DNA from: Arthrobacter sp. PAMC25284
GTDB taxonomy: Bacteria; Actinomycetota; Actinomycetes; Actinomycetales; Micrococcaceae
DNA length: 64,000 nt
Direction: 5' to 3'
NCBI RefSeq assembly: GCF_019443425.1
Contig: NZ_CP080382.1
Coordinates: 1,054,001-1,118,000, forward strand
How positions within the stretch are numbered: position 1 is the stretch's first letter; the number at the start of each line of letters is the position of its first letter. The translations under genes were made by a program, and so were the position numbers. Under the pieces are notes generated by a model, which saw only the letters and a program-made list of their open reading frames with translations, searched no databases and had not been told where the DNA came from. This document shows positions 16,814 to 26,874 of this stretch, one piece after another.

Positions 16814-17905
16814 TTAGGTGTGCATCCGGCTGCTGACACGCGACAGGTCGGCCGCTCCTATCAGGCCGGCGTGCGGCCCGAGTGCCGCGAGGGCGATGTC
16901 CGCGGCCGGCCGGAAACCTCGCCCGGTCAGGTTCCTGGCGAATGCCTTCCGTGCCGGTGCCGCCAGGAGTTCGCCCGCGTCGCAGAGTCCCCCGCCGATG
17001 ACGAACTTGCCAGGATCCAGGGCGGCTGCAAGATTGGCCAGCCCCAGGCCGAGCCATTCGCCCACATCTTCTATCAGCTCCCGTGACGTGGGATCCCCCG
17101 CCTTGGCCAGTTCCGTGACAATCACGCCCGTGATGTCGCCGACTTTCCCGTCGACGGCCTTCAGCAGTTCCTGGGCCACAGGAGAATTGGCCGCCGCCAG
17201 TTCGCGCGCCTCACGGCCGAGTGCGTTGCCGGAGGCGTACTGCTCCCAGCAGCCCCGGTTGCCGCATTCGCAACGGTGCCCGCCCGGCATGATGATCTGG
17301 TGGCCGAACTCGCCGGCCACTCCGAACCGCCCGCGTTCGATCCTGCCGTCCATGACCATGGCGCCACCGATGCCGGTACCCAGCGTGATGCAGACCAGAC
17401 GGTTCTGGCCCTGTCCGGCGCCAAAGCGCCATTCGGCCCATGCTGCGGCATCGGCGTCGTTGGTCAGCAGGACGGGGCGGCAGAGCAGGCGCTGCAGATT
17501 CTCACGCAGGGGTTCATTGCGCCAGGCCAGATGCGGGCTGAAGAGGACTGTCCCGCCGTCGAGGTCCATCCAGCCGGCCGCTCCAATCCCGACTGACCAG
17601 ATCCGGTGACCCCGGCCGAGTTCCTCGACCAGCTCAACAATGACCTGTTCGACCGCGCGGGGGTCGTTACCCGGGGTGGAACGCTTTGCCTGGCTGAGGA
17701 TGCGGCCGTCCGCGTCGACAACCCCGGCCGCGACCTTGGTGCCGCCAATGTCGATGCCAATGGCCAGACCCTTGCGGCCCAGCCTCAGGTGCGGCCGCAG
17801 GTCCTGGGAAGCCGGGGCTGCCGCGCCGGGAGAGCCAATTCGGCGCCGCCAGGCGACTGTCCTGCGGGACGGGCGGGGCTGCTCACCGGGTATAGGAGTC
17901 TGCAT
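16814..17905 (-). CDS. ROK-family glucokinase
   Basis: 363 aa from ATG 17905; the core begins near residue 47. It phosphorylates glucose (or a related sugar) with ATP in the cytoplasm. Seen: ATP-binding IDIGGTK (~51-57), NDADAAAW (~149-156) with the catalytic Asp, phosphate loop LGTGIGG (~175-181), and the ROK zinc site with His202 and Cys212, Cys214, Cys219 (CECGNRGC). No DNA-binding N-terminal domain is present, so it is a kinase rather than a ROK repressor. The first ~45 residues are Arg/Pro-rich and may not be translated; a start nearer the core is possible. Confidence 0.88.
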   Translation of the reverse strand: MQTPIPGEQPRPSRRTVAWRRRIGSPGAAAPASQDLRPHLRLGRKGLAIGIDIGGTKVAAGVVDADGRILSQAKRSTPGNDPRAVEQVIVELVEELGRGHRIWSVGIGAAGWMDLDGGTVLFSPHLAWRNEPLRENLQRLLCRPVLLTNDADAAAWAEWRFGAGQGQNRLVCITLGTGIGGAMVMDGRIERGRFGVAGEFGHQIIMPGGHRCECGNRGCWEQYASGNALGREARELAAANSPVAQELLKAVDGKVGDITGVIVTELAKAGDPTSRELIEDVGEWLGLGLANLAAALDPGKFVIGGGLCDAGELLAAPARKAFARNLTGRGFRPAADIALAALGPHAGLIGAADLSRVSSRMHT

Positions 17906-18124
17906 GATGGTCCATTCTATGCACCGGGCCGGGGGCGACCACAGCTGCTTCGCCGGGGTTGGCAGGTCTGCGCCGTGGACCGTCGCCCGTGGCGCCACTG
18001 GCGCCTGACCCGATCGGACCGCTAAGTTACTCTTCAGTAGGTGTTGCAGAACACACCCGGCCCGGGTCCGCATACTAGGCTAAGCGGTACCCATTGCGGG
18101 TCTATGGAGATCAAAGGAGCTATC

Positions 18125-19937
18125 GTGCGAGAAATCATTGTCCCGCCCCTGGTGAACGTCCCGCCGGAATCGAACATCACGGACCTCGTCCTGCGGCAGG
18201 CTGCCAAAGCCTCCAACCCGGCGCTCTTCTCACGGCTGGACGCCGCGGGCCAGTGGCAGGACATCCGCGCCACCGACTTTGTGGCGGACGCGTCCCTGCT
18301 GGCCAAGGGGCTGATGGCCAGTGGCGTCGCCGCCGGCGACCGGGTGGGCATAATGTCCCGCACCCGCTATGAATGGGCGCTCATCGACTTTGCGATCTGG
18401 TTCGCCGGCGGCGTGTCAGTACCTATCTACGAAACGTCGTCCCCATCACAGGTCGCCTGGAACCTCGGCGACTCCGGTGCCGTAGCCGCCTTTGGCGAGT
18501 ACGCCCACCATGAGAACATCATCCGGCAGGCGGCGACCTCCGAGGGCCTGACCGCGCTGCAGAATGTCTGGCAGCTGGACGGAAGCGGCCTCGACGAGGT
18601 CCGTGCGGCCGGGGGCCGGCGTCAGCGATGACGATCTGGAGGCCAGGCGCAGGCAGGCATCCCTGACGGACATCGCCACCATCATTTACACTTCAGGCAC
18701 CACGGGCCGGCCGAAGGGCTGCGAGTTGACCCACGGAAACTTCGTGGAACTCTCCGAGAACGCCCTCGCCACGTCCCTTGGCCAGGTTGTCAGCGAACAC
18801 GCACGCACCATCATGTTCCTGCCCCTCGCCCATGTCTTTGCACGTTTCATTTCGGTGCTGGCCGTCGCCGCCGGGGTCACCGTCGCGCACACCCCGGACA
18901 TCAAGAACCTCCTGCCGGACCTCCAAAGCTACCGGCCCACGTTCATCCTCGCCGTGCCGCGGGTGTTCGAAAAGGTCTACAACTCTGCGCTGACCAAGGC
19001 CGAGGACGGCGGCAAGGGCGCCATCTTCCACCGTGCCGCGGACACAGCGATCGCGTACTCGCGTGCCCGGCAGGCCGGGAAAGTCGGACTGGGACTCCAA
19101 CTCAAGCACGCCGTGTTCGACAAACTCGTCTACGGAAAGCTCCGGGCGGCGATGGGCGGCGAGGTCGCGCACGCCGTCTCCGGCGGAGGACCACTCGGGG
19201 AGCGGCTCGGCCACTTCTTCCAGGGCATTGGCATGCAGATCCTCGAAGGATACGGCCTGACCGAAACCACCGCGCCGATCACCGTGAACACGCCGCAGTC
19301 GATCAAGATCGGCACGGTCGGCGCCCCGATTCCGGGAAACGCCGTCAGGATCGCCGACGACGGCGAGATCCTCACTAAGGGCGTATGCGTTATGCGCGGC
19401 TACTACAAGCGCGATGACCTCTCCGCCGACACCTTTGCCGACGGCTGGCTCCGGACCGGGGACATCGGCCAGCTCGATGACGAAGGCTTCTTGACCATCA
19501 CCGGCCGGAAGAAGGAAATCATCGTCACGGCCAGCGGCAAGAACGTCGTTCCCGCCCTGCTGGAGGACCAGATCCGGGCCGATGCCCTGGTCTCGCAGGT
19601 CCTTGTGGTCGGCGACAACCGGCCGTTCATCGGCGCTCTTGTGACGCTCGACGAGGAAGCGCTCCCGGGCTGGCTCAGCCGCCACGGATTGCCGGCGGGA
19701 ACAACCGTGGCGCAGGCGGTCGATAACGCCCAGGTCAAGGCCACGGTCCAGGAGCTCATCAACCGGGCCAACCAGTCGGTGTCCCAGGCCGAAGCCATCA
19801 AGTCCTTCCGGATTGTCCCCGCTGACTTCACGGAGGCCTCGGGCCACCTCACGCCGTCGATGAAGGTCAAGCGCGGCCAGGTACTGAAGGACTTCGAGAC
19901 CGTCATCGAAGAAATGTACGGCGCCGCCCGCCCGTAG
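18125..19937 (+). CDS. Long-chain fatty acid-CoA ligase, FadD15 type (frameshifted)
   Basis: AMP-forming acyl-CoA synthetase, reaction: fatty acid + ATP + CoA to acyl-CoA + AMP + PPi. GTG start at 18125 follows AAAGGAG. Substrate-domain sequence runs to about residue 162 in the first frame, which stops at 18631. The rest, including the P-loop YTSGTTGRPKG, GYGLTETT and the WLRTGDIG / GRKKEI hinge, continues in another frame to 19937. The break lies in a five-G run at 18611-18615; removing one G gives an uninterrupted 603-aa protein, the normal FadD15 length. Position matches fadD15 (Rv2187) in mycobacteria. Active-site motifs are otherwise intact. Confidence 0.88.
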
Positions 19938-19945
19938 ATACCAAC

Positions 19946-20006
19946 AACGCGGGGTCAGATGCGGCCCATCCGATGGCTTCGGATGGGCGGTATCTGACCC
20001 CGCGTT
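19946..20006. terminator. Large bidirectional terminator hairpin
   Basis: Outer arms AACGCGGGGTCAGAT (19946-19960) and ATCTGACCCCGCGTT (19992-20006) are perfectly complementary. Inner arms CCCATCCGA (19965-19973) / TCGGATGGG (19979-19987) extend the structure. T-rich flank TTTCTTATT. It lies between the convergent fadD and pyc genes. Confidence 0.88.
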
Positions 20007-20021
20007 TCTTATTGCCCGGCG

Positions 20022-23000
20022 CTACTCGATGACGAGCAGCAGGTCACCACCCTGGACCTGCTCGACGGCGCCGACGGCGAGGCGCGCCACCGTGCCGGCC
20101 ACCGGCGTCGTGATCGAGGCCTCCATCTTCATGGCCTCAATCGTGGCGACCGTATCGCCGGCCTGGACCGCTTCGCCGGCCTTGACTGTCAGTGTTACCG
20201 CCCCGGCGAACGGTGCGGCGACCTGGCCGGGCTGGGCCGTGTCGGCCCGCTCTGCGGCCTTGACGTTACTGACCACGGAACGGTCACGAACCACAACAGG
20301 CCGGGATTGGCCGTTGAGTGTGCACATGACGGTGCGCATGCCCTTCTCATCCGGCTCCGAAATGGCTTCGAGGGAGGCAATCAGGCGGACGCCCTTCTCG
20401 AGCTCGATCTCGTGCTCGGCGCCGTGCTGCAGACCGAAAAGGTAGTCCCGCGAATCCAGCACGGACAGGTTGCCGTAGGTATCCACACTCTTCAGGTAGT
20501 CCTTGGTGGGTCCGGCAAAGAGCAGCCGGTTCAGGGTCTGCTGGCGGGTCTTCGAGTCCGCATTGAGCGCCGCGCTGTCTTCCGCACTGAGCTCGACGTC
20601 GCGGATCTTGATAGTGCGCCCCTGCAGCGCCTTCGTCCGGAACGGCTCGGGCCAGCCCCCGGGAGGGTCGCCCAGTTCGCCGGAGAGGAACCCAATGACG
20701 GAGTCCGGGACGTCGTACTTCTGCGGGTTTTCGTTGAAGTCTGCGGGGTCGGCGTTCAGGCCGACGAGGTGCAGTGCCAGGTCGCCGACCACTTTGGAGG
20801 ACGGCGTGACCTTCACGAGCCGGCCGAGGATACGGTCTGCGGCGGTGTACATGTCCTCAATCGCCTCGAACCGTTCACCGAGGCCCAGAGCGATTGCCTG
20901 CTGACGCAGGTTGGACAGCTGGCCGCCGGGGATCTCGTGCTGGTAGACACGCCCGGTGGGGCCCGGCAGGCCGGACTCGAACGGCGCATAGACGCGGCGG
21001 ACGGCTTCCCAGTAAGGTTCCAGGGCGCAGACGTTGGCCAGGCTCAGCCCGGTATCGCGGGGGGTGTGGGCCAGCGCTGCCACGAGGGCGGAGGCGGACG
21101 GCTGGCTCGTGGTCCCGGCCAGGGAGGCCGAGGCGACGTCCACGGCGTCCACACCGGCGTCCACGGCCGCCAGGAGGGTCGCCAGCTGGCCGCCTGCGGT
21201 GTCGTGCGTGTGCAGGTGTACCGGGAGGTCGAACTTCTCCCGCAGCGCTGTGACGAGCCGTGCAGCCGCTGCCGGGCGAAGCAGTCCGGCCATGTCCTTG
21301 ATCGCCAGGATATGCGCCCCGGCGTCGACAATCTTCTGGGCCAGCTCGAGGTAGTACTCCAGCGTGTAGAGCTTCTCGTCCGGGTTCAGCATGTCGGCGG
21401 TGTAGCAGAGCGCCACCTCGGCCACTGCCGTACCGGTGTCACGGACGGCGCGGATGGCCGGGGCCATCTGGTTGACGTCGTTGAGCGCATCGAAGATGCG
21501 GAAGATGTCGATGCCGGTGGCAGCGGCCTCGTTGACAAAGGCCACCGTGACTTCTTCCGGGTAGGGCGTGTAGCCCACGGTGTTCCTGCCACGGAGCAGC
21601 ATCTGCAGGCAGACGTTCGGCAGTGCCGTGCGCAGGGCAGCGAGACGGTCCCACGGGTCCTCGCCCAGGAAACGCAGGGCGACGTCGTAGGTGGCACCGC
21701 CCCAGGCCTCGACGGAGAGCAGCTCCGGGAGCAGGCTCGAGACGGCGGGCCCGGCCGCCACCAGATCACGGGTACGGACCCGGGTGGCGAGCAGTGACTG
21801 GTGGGCGTCACGGAACGTGGTGTCGGTGACGGCGACGGCGTTCTGCTGGCGCAGTGCCGCGGCAAAGCCTTCCGGGCCCAGTTCCTGGAGCCGCTGGCGT
21901 GAGCCGGGTTTGACGTCGAGGCCGTCCGTTGCCGGCAGCTTGGTCGCCGGGTCGGTGTGCACCGTGAGTTCGCCGTTGGGCTTGTTCACGGTGACGTCCG
22001 CGAGCCAGGTCAGCAGTTTGGTGCCACGGTCCGCGGAGACCCGGGCCTTGAGCAGCGCGGGTCGTTCATCGATAAACGAGGTCGCCACGTTTCCGGCCAC
22101 AAAGTCCTGATCGTCCAGGACCGCCTGCAGGAAGGAAATATTGGTGGAGACGCCGCGGATGCGGAACTCGGCGAGGGCACGGCGGGCACGGGCGACCGCC
22201 GCCGGGTAGTTGCGGCCGCGACAGGTCAGCTTCACCAGCATCGAATCGAAGTGCGGGCTGATCTCGGCACCCGAGTAAACGGTGCCGCCGTCGAGCCGGA
22301 CACCGGCACCGCCTGCGGACCGGTAACCGGTGATTTTTCCGACGTCGGGCCGGAAGCCGTTGGACGGGTCTTCGGTGGTGATGCGGCACTGCAGCGCCGC
22401 GCCCTTAAGCTGGACGGACTCCTGCGACAGGCCCAGATCGGCGAGAGTCTCGCCGGCGGCGATGCGCAGCTGGGCCTGGACGAGGTCGACGTCGGTGACT
22501 TCTTCCGTGACGGTGTGCTCCACCTGGATTCGCGGGTTCATTTCGATGAACACGTGCTGGCCGGCACGCTCCCCGACGGTGTCAACCAGGAATTCCACCG
22601 TCCCGGCGTTGACGTAGTTCAGTGCCTTCGCGAACTTTACGGCGTCACGGTACAGTGCCTGCCGGATACCCTCGTCCAGGTTTGGCGCCGGCGCGATTTC
22701 AATGACTTTCTGGTGGCGGCGCTGAATGGAGCAGTCGCGCTCGAACAGGTGAATTACATTGCCCTCGGCATCGGCCAGGATCTGGACTTCGATGTGCCGC
22801 GGGCGCAGGACAGCCTGCTCAAGGAACATGGTCGGATCGCCGAACGCGGCGTCGGCCTCACGCATGGCCGCCTGCAGCGCTTCTGGCAGGGCCTCGCGGG
22901 TGTCCACGCGGCGCATGCCGCGGCCACCGCCGCCGGCAACGGCCTTGGCGAAGATCGGGAAGCCGATGACGTCGGCGGCTGCGATGAGCTCATCGAGGTC

Positions 23001-23417
23001 CTTGGACGGCTGGCTCGAATTCAGGACGGGGACGCCGGCCTGGCGGGCAGCTTCCAGCGCCGCGACCTTGTTCCCAGCCAGTTCCAGGACCTCAGCCGGC
23101 GGACCTACAAAGGTGATGCCGGCGGCCTGGGCCGCACGGGCGAGGCGCGGATTTTCGGAGAGGAAGCCGTAGCCGGGGTAGATGGCGTCAGCGCCTGACT
23201 CCTTCGCGACCCGTACCACCTCGTCAACATCGAGGTACGCCCGAACCGGGTGGCCTTCTTCGCCGATCAGGTAGGCCTCGTCAGCCTTTTGCCGGTGGAT
23301 CGAGTTGCGGTCTTCATTGGGAAAGACGGCGACGGTTTTGGCGCCCAGTTCGTAGCTGGCGCGGAAGGCCCGGATCGCGATTTCGCCGCGGTTAGCCACC
23401 AGAATCTTGGAAAACAT
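20022..23417 (-). CDS. pyc: Pyruvate carboxylase
   Basis: 1131 aa biotin enzyme forming oxaloacetate from pyruvate, bicarbonate and ATP (anaplerosis). Domain order: biotin carboxylase (~1-450; MFSKILVANRGEIAIR at the start and the glycine-rich AVAGGGGRGMR ATP loop), carboxyltransferase (~530-830; DTTFRDAHQS and metal-binding HTHDT), allosteric/PC-tetramerisation region, and C-terminal biotin carrier with AMKMEA, biotinylated Lys ~1097. ATG at 23417 is preceded by AGGAGAAGC; the open frame extends 60 codons further upstream without a ribosome site. Length is that of a complete single-chain enzyme. Confidence 0.97.
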   Translation of the reverse strand: MFSKILVANRGEIAIRAFRASYELGAKTVAVFPNEDRNSIHRQKADEAYLIGEEGHPVRAYLDVDEVVRVAKESGADAIYPGYGFLSENPRLARAAQAAGITFVGPPAEVLELAGNKVAALEAARQAGVPVLNSSQPSKDLDELIAAADVIGFPIFAKAVAGGGGRGMRRVDTREALPEALQAAMREADAAFGDPTMFLEQAVLRPRHIEVQILADAEGNVIHLFERDCSIQRRHQKVIEIAPAPNLDEGIRQALYRDAVKFAKALNYVNAGTVEFLVDTVGERAGQHVFIEMNPRIQVEHTVTEEVTDVDLVQAQLRIAAGETLADLGLSQESVQLKGAALQCRITTEDPSNGFRPDVGKITGYRSAGGAGVRLDGGTVYSGAEISPHFDSMLVKLTCRGRNYPAAVARARRALAEFRIRGVSTNISFLQAVLDDQDFVAGNVATSFIDERPALLKARVSADRGTKLLTWLADVTVNKPNGELTVHTDPATKLPATDGLDVKPGSRQRLQELGPEGFAAALRQQNAVAVTDTTFRDAHQSLLATRVRTRDLVAAGPAVSSLLPELLSVEAWGGATYDVALRFLGEDPWDRLAALRTALPNVCLQMLLRGRNTVGYTPYPEEVTVAFVNEAAATGIDIFRIFDALNDVNQMAPAIRAVRDTGTAVAEVALCYTADMLNPDEKLYTLEYYLELAQKIVDAGAHILAIKDMAGLLRPAAAARLVTALREKFDLPVHLHTHDTAGGQLATLLAAVDAGVDAVDVASASLAGTTSQPSASALVAALAHTPRDTGLSLANVCALEPYWEAVRRVYAPFESGLPGPTGRVYQHEIPGGQLSNLRQQAIALGLGERFEAIEDMYTAADRILGRLVKVTPSSKVVGDLALHLVGLNADPADFNENPQKYDVPDSVIGFLSGELGDPPGGWPEPFRTKALQGRTIKIRDVELSAEDSAALNADSKTRQQTLNRLLFAGPTKDYLKSVDTYGNLSVLDSRDYLFGLQHGAEHEIELEKGVRLIASLEAISEPDEKGMRTVMCTLNGQSRPVVVRDRSVVSNVKAAERADTAQPGQVAAPFAGAVTLTVKAGEAVQAGDTVATIEAMKMEASITTPVAGTVARLAVGAVEQVQGGDLLLVIE

Positions 23418-23667
23418 GCTTCTCCTGCATCGGTGCGTGTGGATAGATAAGTGGTCACAGTGTCTAAGACCTGTGTGGCAAACACAAATATTTGTGTCAA
23501 CCGTCACAAGGCTATCCGTCATGGTTGTATTAATTGGTGCGGGCAAGACCCGGCGCCGATGCCGTATGCCTGTCCCACTCGTGCGTTGTGCACCCACCGT
23601 AGTGGAATGGGACCGTTTTAGTCAGGGCATCAACATATGATGATGGGTGGGTGGCGCATAGACGCCC

Positions 23668-23693
23668 CCGGCTCCGAAGAACGCAGGAGCCGG
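23668..23693 (+). other. Hairpin in the leader of the ParA-like gene
   Basis: CCGGCTCC (23668-23675) and GGAGCCGG (23686-23693) form an 8-bp stem with a 10-base loop, 44 bases before the presumed GTG start. There is no T-run, so it is not an obvious terminator; it may be an mRNA 5' structure. Confidence 0.4.
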
Positions 23694-23737
23694 CTAGACC
23701 CCGTCTCGGCAACCGGCGTTAGGTATTGGTTTTTCAA

Positions 23738-24577
23738 GTGCAAGTAGTCAGCATCAGCAGCCTCAAAGGCGGCGTCGGCAAGACATCCGTGACCACCGGA
23801 CTGGCGTCCGCGGCCCTTGCTGCGGGCATCCCGACGCTCGTCGTCGATCTTGACCCGCATGCGGATGCGAGCACGGCGCTCGGCGTCGACCCGCACGAGC
23901 AACTGGACATTGGCCGGATGCTCAAGGCACCCCGGCGGGCGCGTCTGGGCGATAACGTCGTGCCCAGCGGATGGGTGGCGCGTGCCGCCGGCAACAGCCC
24001 GGCACCGGCTATCCTCGATGTCGCCGTCGGCTCGGCCTACAGCGGTATCTACGACCGCCCGGACCTGGGCCGCCGCGATCTTCGCCGGCTCTCTGCGGTC
24101 CTGGCCGGCAGCGAACAGCACTATGACCTGGTGCTCGTGGACTGCCCGCCCTCACTGAACGGACTGACCCGGATGGCGTGGTCCGCGAGTGACAAAGTGG
24201 CGCTGGTGGCCGAGCCCGGCCTGTTTTCCGTGGCGGGCACCGAGCGCACCATGCGGGCCATTCAGCTGTTTCGCGAGGAATTCGCCCCGAATCTTGCTCC
24301 GGCCGGCATCGTGGCCAACCGGGTGCGCAGCGGATCCGCTGAGCACACATTCCGGCTCTCCGAGATGCAGTCCATGTTCGGGGAGCTCCTGCTGACACCG
24401 CATATCCCCGAGCAGGCCAATTGGCAGCAGATCCAAGGCGCCGCCCACTCCGTCCACCACTGGCCGGGCGACTCTGCCAAAAACGCCGCATCCTTGTTTG
24501 ATGCCCTGCTGGCGAACCTGCTGAAATCCAACAGCGGGATCCGCTCCGGCGCCCGCCGCGACCGCAGCCTGCGCTAG
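23738..24577 (+). CDS. ParA/MinD-family ATPase, orphan
   Basis: About 280 aa Walker-type ATPase. Deviant Walker A KGGVGKTSVT lies at residues ~9-18 from GTG 23738, with switch motif DLDPHADAS and Walker B VLVDCPPS. No parB lies beside it, and a separate canonical parA-like gene is at 35.3 kb. This protein therefore belongs to the orphan ParA-like group rather than the chromosome-partition locus. The C-terminal ~20 residues are Arg-rich. Neither the GTG at 23738 nor an upstream TTG at 23726 has a good ribosome site, so the start is uncertain. Its cargo is unknown. Confidence 0.82.
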   Translation: MQVVSISSLKGGVGKTSVTTGLASAALAAGIPTLVVDLDPHADASTALGVDPHEQLDIGRMLKAPRRARLGDNVVPSGWVARAAGNSPAPAILDVAVGSAYSGIYDRPDLGRRDLRRLSAVLAGSEQHYDLVLVDCPPSLNGLTRMAWSASDKVALVAEPGLFSVAGTERTMRAIQLFREEFAPNLAPAGIVANRVRSGSAEHTFRLSEMQSMFGELLLTPHIPEQANWQQIQGAAHSVHHWPGDSAKNAASLFDALLANLLKSNSGIRSGARRDRSLR

Positions 24578-24699
24578 ACCAGCCGCCGCGGTGCGGTCAC
24601 GATACCCGCCGCGGAACGGGCCGCGCGGAGGTCGCGGAGCGGGCCAGAACATCAACCGGCCGGCCGCCGGGCCGGCGGTCGGCGAGGCGCGTCGGCTGG

Positions 24700-24744
24700 T
24701 ACGCCACAGGCCGCCACCCCGTGGGGATGGCGGCCTGTGGCGTA
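24700..24744. terminator. Bidirectional hairpin between ParA-like and MerR genes
   Basis: Perfect 17-bp stem beginning TACGCCACAGGCC (24700-24716) and its complement at 24728-24744, with a small CCCC/GGGG inner pairing. It lies between convergent genes and lacks a long T-run. Confidence 0.75.
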
Positions 24745-24764
24745 TTCAGCTGTGTGTTTCCGGG

Positions 24765-25361
24765 CTAGCCGGTCTTTCGGGTAGCCCGGCGCTTGCTGAG
24801 TTCGTCGTCGGGAAAGGGATGGTCCGAGGCGTGCTCGCTCGGGAGCGCCGCGAGGCTGCCTTCAACCTCCCGCCAGACCCGGCCGACGGCAATGCCGAAG
24901 ACGCCCTGGCCGCCCTGGACCAAATCAATGACTTCATCTGCCGACGTGCACTCGTAGACGCTCGCCCCGTCGCTCATCAGCGTGATCTGGGCAAGGTCTT
25001 CGACGCCGCGCTCCCTCAAGTGTTCAACGGCGCTGCGGATCTGCTGCAGGGAAACCCCGGTGTCCAGAAGGCGCTTGACGACTTTGAGGACAAGGATGTC
25101 GCGGAAGCCGTACAGCCGCTGCGAGCCGGAACCTGCTGCTCCGCGGACTGCCGGTTCCACGAGTCCGGTGCGGGCCCAGTAGTCCAGTTGCCGGTAGGTG
25201 ATCCCGGCAGCCTTGCAGGCGGTGGGGCCGCGGTAGCCCGCGTCCTCGTCCAGGACAGGAAGATCCTCGGTGAACAGCAGGCCCTGGGCACCGCTGGCCG
25301 GCACGGCAATACCAGCCGCAGTGGGCTGTTTGAGCTCGCCAGCTTCGCCTTTCGGACTCAC
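24765..25361 (-). CDS. MerR-family transcriptional regulator (Rv1830 type)
   Basis: 198 aa. GTG at 25361 follows a strong AAGGAGG; a longer frame to 25502 lacks one. After a ~45-residue N-terminal arm comes the MerR winged helix (YRGPTACKAAGITYRQLDYW, then RLYGFRDILVLKVVKRLLDTGVSLQQIR). The rest lacks the metal-binding cysteines of mercury or zinc sensors. A C-terminal domain with YECTSADEVIDLVQGGQGVFGIAVGRVW is conserved in the actinobacterial Rv1830 group. The three-gene neighbourhood (this gene, DUF151, MerR) matches Rv1830-Rv1828. Ligand and targets are unknown; it ends at a shared terminator. Confidence 0.85.
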   Translation of the reverse strand: MSPKGEAGELKQPTAAGIAVPASGAQGLLFTEDLPVLDEDAGYRGPTACKAAGITYRQLDYWARTGLVEPAVRGAAGSGSQRLYGFRDILVLKVVKRLLDTGVSLQQIRSAVEHLRERGVEDLAQITLMSDGASVYECTSADEVIDLVQGGQGVFGIAVGRVWREVEGSLAALPSEHASDHPFPDDELSKRRATRKTG

Positions 25362-25631
25362 GTGGACCCTCCTTGTCGTGAGTTCCCCTGAGTGATGCGG
25401 CGGCGGCCAGGCTACTGCTTTTGCGACAGCGTACTGGAAATCATCCGTGTAATTCAGCCGGGCTGCACATTCCAGTGTGGGGTGCCCGGCTGCCGCGTGC
25501 AATGGGAACTTGTACTTTCGACGTTAGGCCTGACGGCGCCCAAGGTCAAAGACGTTCGCCCTATATCTTAAGGCGTGTCGAAAGTTTCTTCCGCTGGCGG
25601 CATCGGTGCAGCCCCGCCCCACGCGGTGCCG

Positions 25632-26135
25632 TCAGCCCGCGAAGTCCTCGGGCTCGACGTCGTCCAGGAACTCCCGGAACCGCCGCAGCTCACCCTCTTC
25701 GTCCACTGCAGGCCCGGTGTGGGTGTCCTCGCCCTCATCGTGTTCGGTGATCCGGACGCCGGCTTCATCCATCACGGCGTCGGCACACCAGATCCTGCAT
25801 TTGGCACGCAGGGCCAGTGCCAGGGCATCCGAGGCGCGGGAGCTGACCGTGGTGCCGTTTTCGAACTGCAGCTGGCCGTAGAAAATGTTGTCCTCCACGG
25901 CGGCAATGTTCACGCTGACGATGGAATGCCCCAGGGACTCGACGACGTCGATCAGCAGGTCGTGCGTCATCGGCCGGGGCGGTACCACCCCTTGTTGCGC
26001 CAGCGCGATGGCAGATGCTTCCGGAGTACCGATCCAGATCGGTACGTGGCGTTCCCCACGGATCTCTTTGAGCAGGACAAGTGGCTGGTTGGACGGCAAC
26101 TCGATCCGTACGCCGACGATCTCCACTTCAATCAT
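25632..26135 (-). CDS. DUF151 / bifunctional-nuclease-like protein (Rv1829 type)
   Basis: 167 aa, starting at ATG 26135, which overlaps the TAA of the upstream MerR gene (TAATG). The N-terminal ~130 residues (MIEVEIVGVRIELPSNQP.VLL, then VPIWIGTPEASAIA and ASDALALALR) form the BFN/DUF151 domain, found from bacteria to plants and reported to have nuclease activity in some members. The C-terminal ~35 residues are acidic and probably disordered. Coupled translation with the MerR gene suggests a shared role. The physiological function in actinobacteria is not established. Confidence 0.88.
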   Translation of the reverse strand: MIEVEIVGVRIELPSNQPLVLLKEIRGERHVPIWIGTPEASAIALAQQGVVPPRPMTHDLLIDVVESLGHSIVSVNIAAVEDNIFYGQLQFENGTTVSSRASDALALALRAKCRIWCADAVMDEAGVRITEHDEGEDTHTGPAVDEEGELRRFREFLDDVEPEDFAG

Positions 26136-26857
26136 TAGCTGTCCATCCTTGCGATGCGGTCGTGGACCAGCGCCTGGTGCAGGGACAGGCACAGATCACT
26201 GATTTCCCGCGCCGTCTCGGCGGCACGGGCACGGGAAGCCGCGTCCTTCCGCGATGTCAGGGTGGCCACCGCGCGTTCCACGAGGCCGAATTCGCGCTCC
26301 GCGGCGGCCTGGAAAGGCCGCAGGTGCCGGGGTTCCAGACCATGGCCCTCGAGCTGCGCACATGCACAGGCGACCTGCAGGGCGTGTTCGTCGAAGGTTC
26401 CGTTGACATGGCTCACGAGGCCATAACTCAACAACGCCTCCAGCAGCGCAACGCTGGCGCCCGACTCCGCCCGGAGCTCTTCCGCGGTGAGCCTTCGGAC
26501 GCGGTTGTGCAACTCGGTGGCGAGCTCATCGGAGACGGCCCGCGGGCTGACGGACACGCCTGCGGACAGGTTTTCCGGTCGCTCACCACGGTCGATCGCG
26601 TCGAGATAGTCCTTGATGACCTTCAGCGGCAGGTACTGGTCGCGTTGAAGGGCGAGGACAAAACGCAGCCGCTCGACGTCGCTGTCCGCATACTGCCGGT
26701 AACCGGCAGCCGTCCGGCGGGGGTTGATGAGTCCCTTTTCCTCAAGGAACCGGATTTTCGACGCCGTCATGCTGGGAAAGTCGTCGCTCAGCTGAGCCAA
26801 GACTTCCCCGATGTTGAGCACCTGGGGTCCGCGCCGTTCCGCTTGTGCCATGGCCAC
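26135..26857 (-). CDS. MerR-family transcriptional regulator (Rv1828 type)
   Basis: 240 aa. The winged-helix N-terminal region (LNIGEVLAQLSDDFPSMTASKIRFLEEKGLINPRRTAAGYRQY, ~14-56, given here in outline) is followed by a dimerisation helix and a long helical C-terminal domain without recognisable metal ligands. Rv1828, the counterpart, is a MerR protein with an unusual effector domain. It is adjacent to the GarA-like FHA gene upstream and overlaps the DUF151 gene downstream. The start is GTG 26857 or ATG 26851; neither has a convincing ribosome site. Confidence 0.88.
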   Translation of the reverse strand: MAMAQAERRGPQVLNIGEVLAQLSDDFPSMTASKIRFLEEKGLINPRRTAAGYRQYADSDVERLRFVLALQRDQYLPLKVIKDYLDAIDRGERPENLSAGVSVSPRAVSDELATELHNRVRRLTAEELRAESGASVALLEALLSYGLVSHVNGTFDEHALQVACACAQLEGHGLEPRHLRPFQAAAEREFGLVERAVATLTSRKDAASRARAAETAREISDLCLSLHQALVHDRIARMDS

Positions 26858-26874
26858 GGGCAGCTACCCCGAAA

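Noticed and set aside
20307..21797. 496-codon open frame on the plus strand inside pyruvate carboxylase
   Set aside because: Shadow of pyc; low-complexity composition and no family features.
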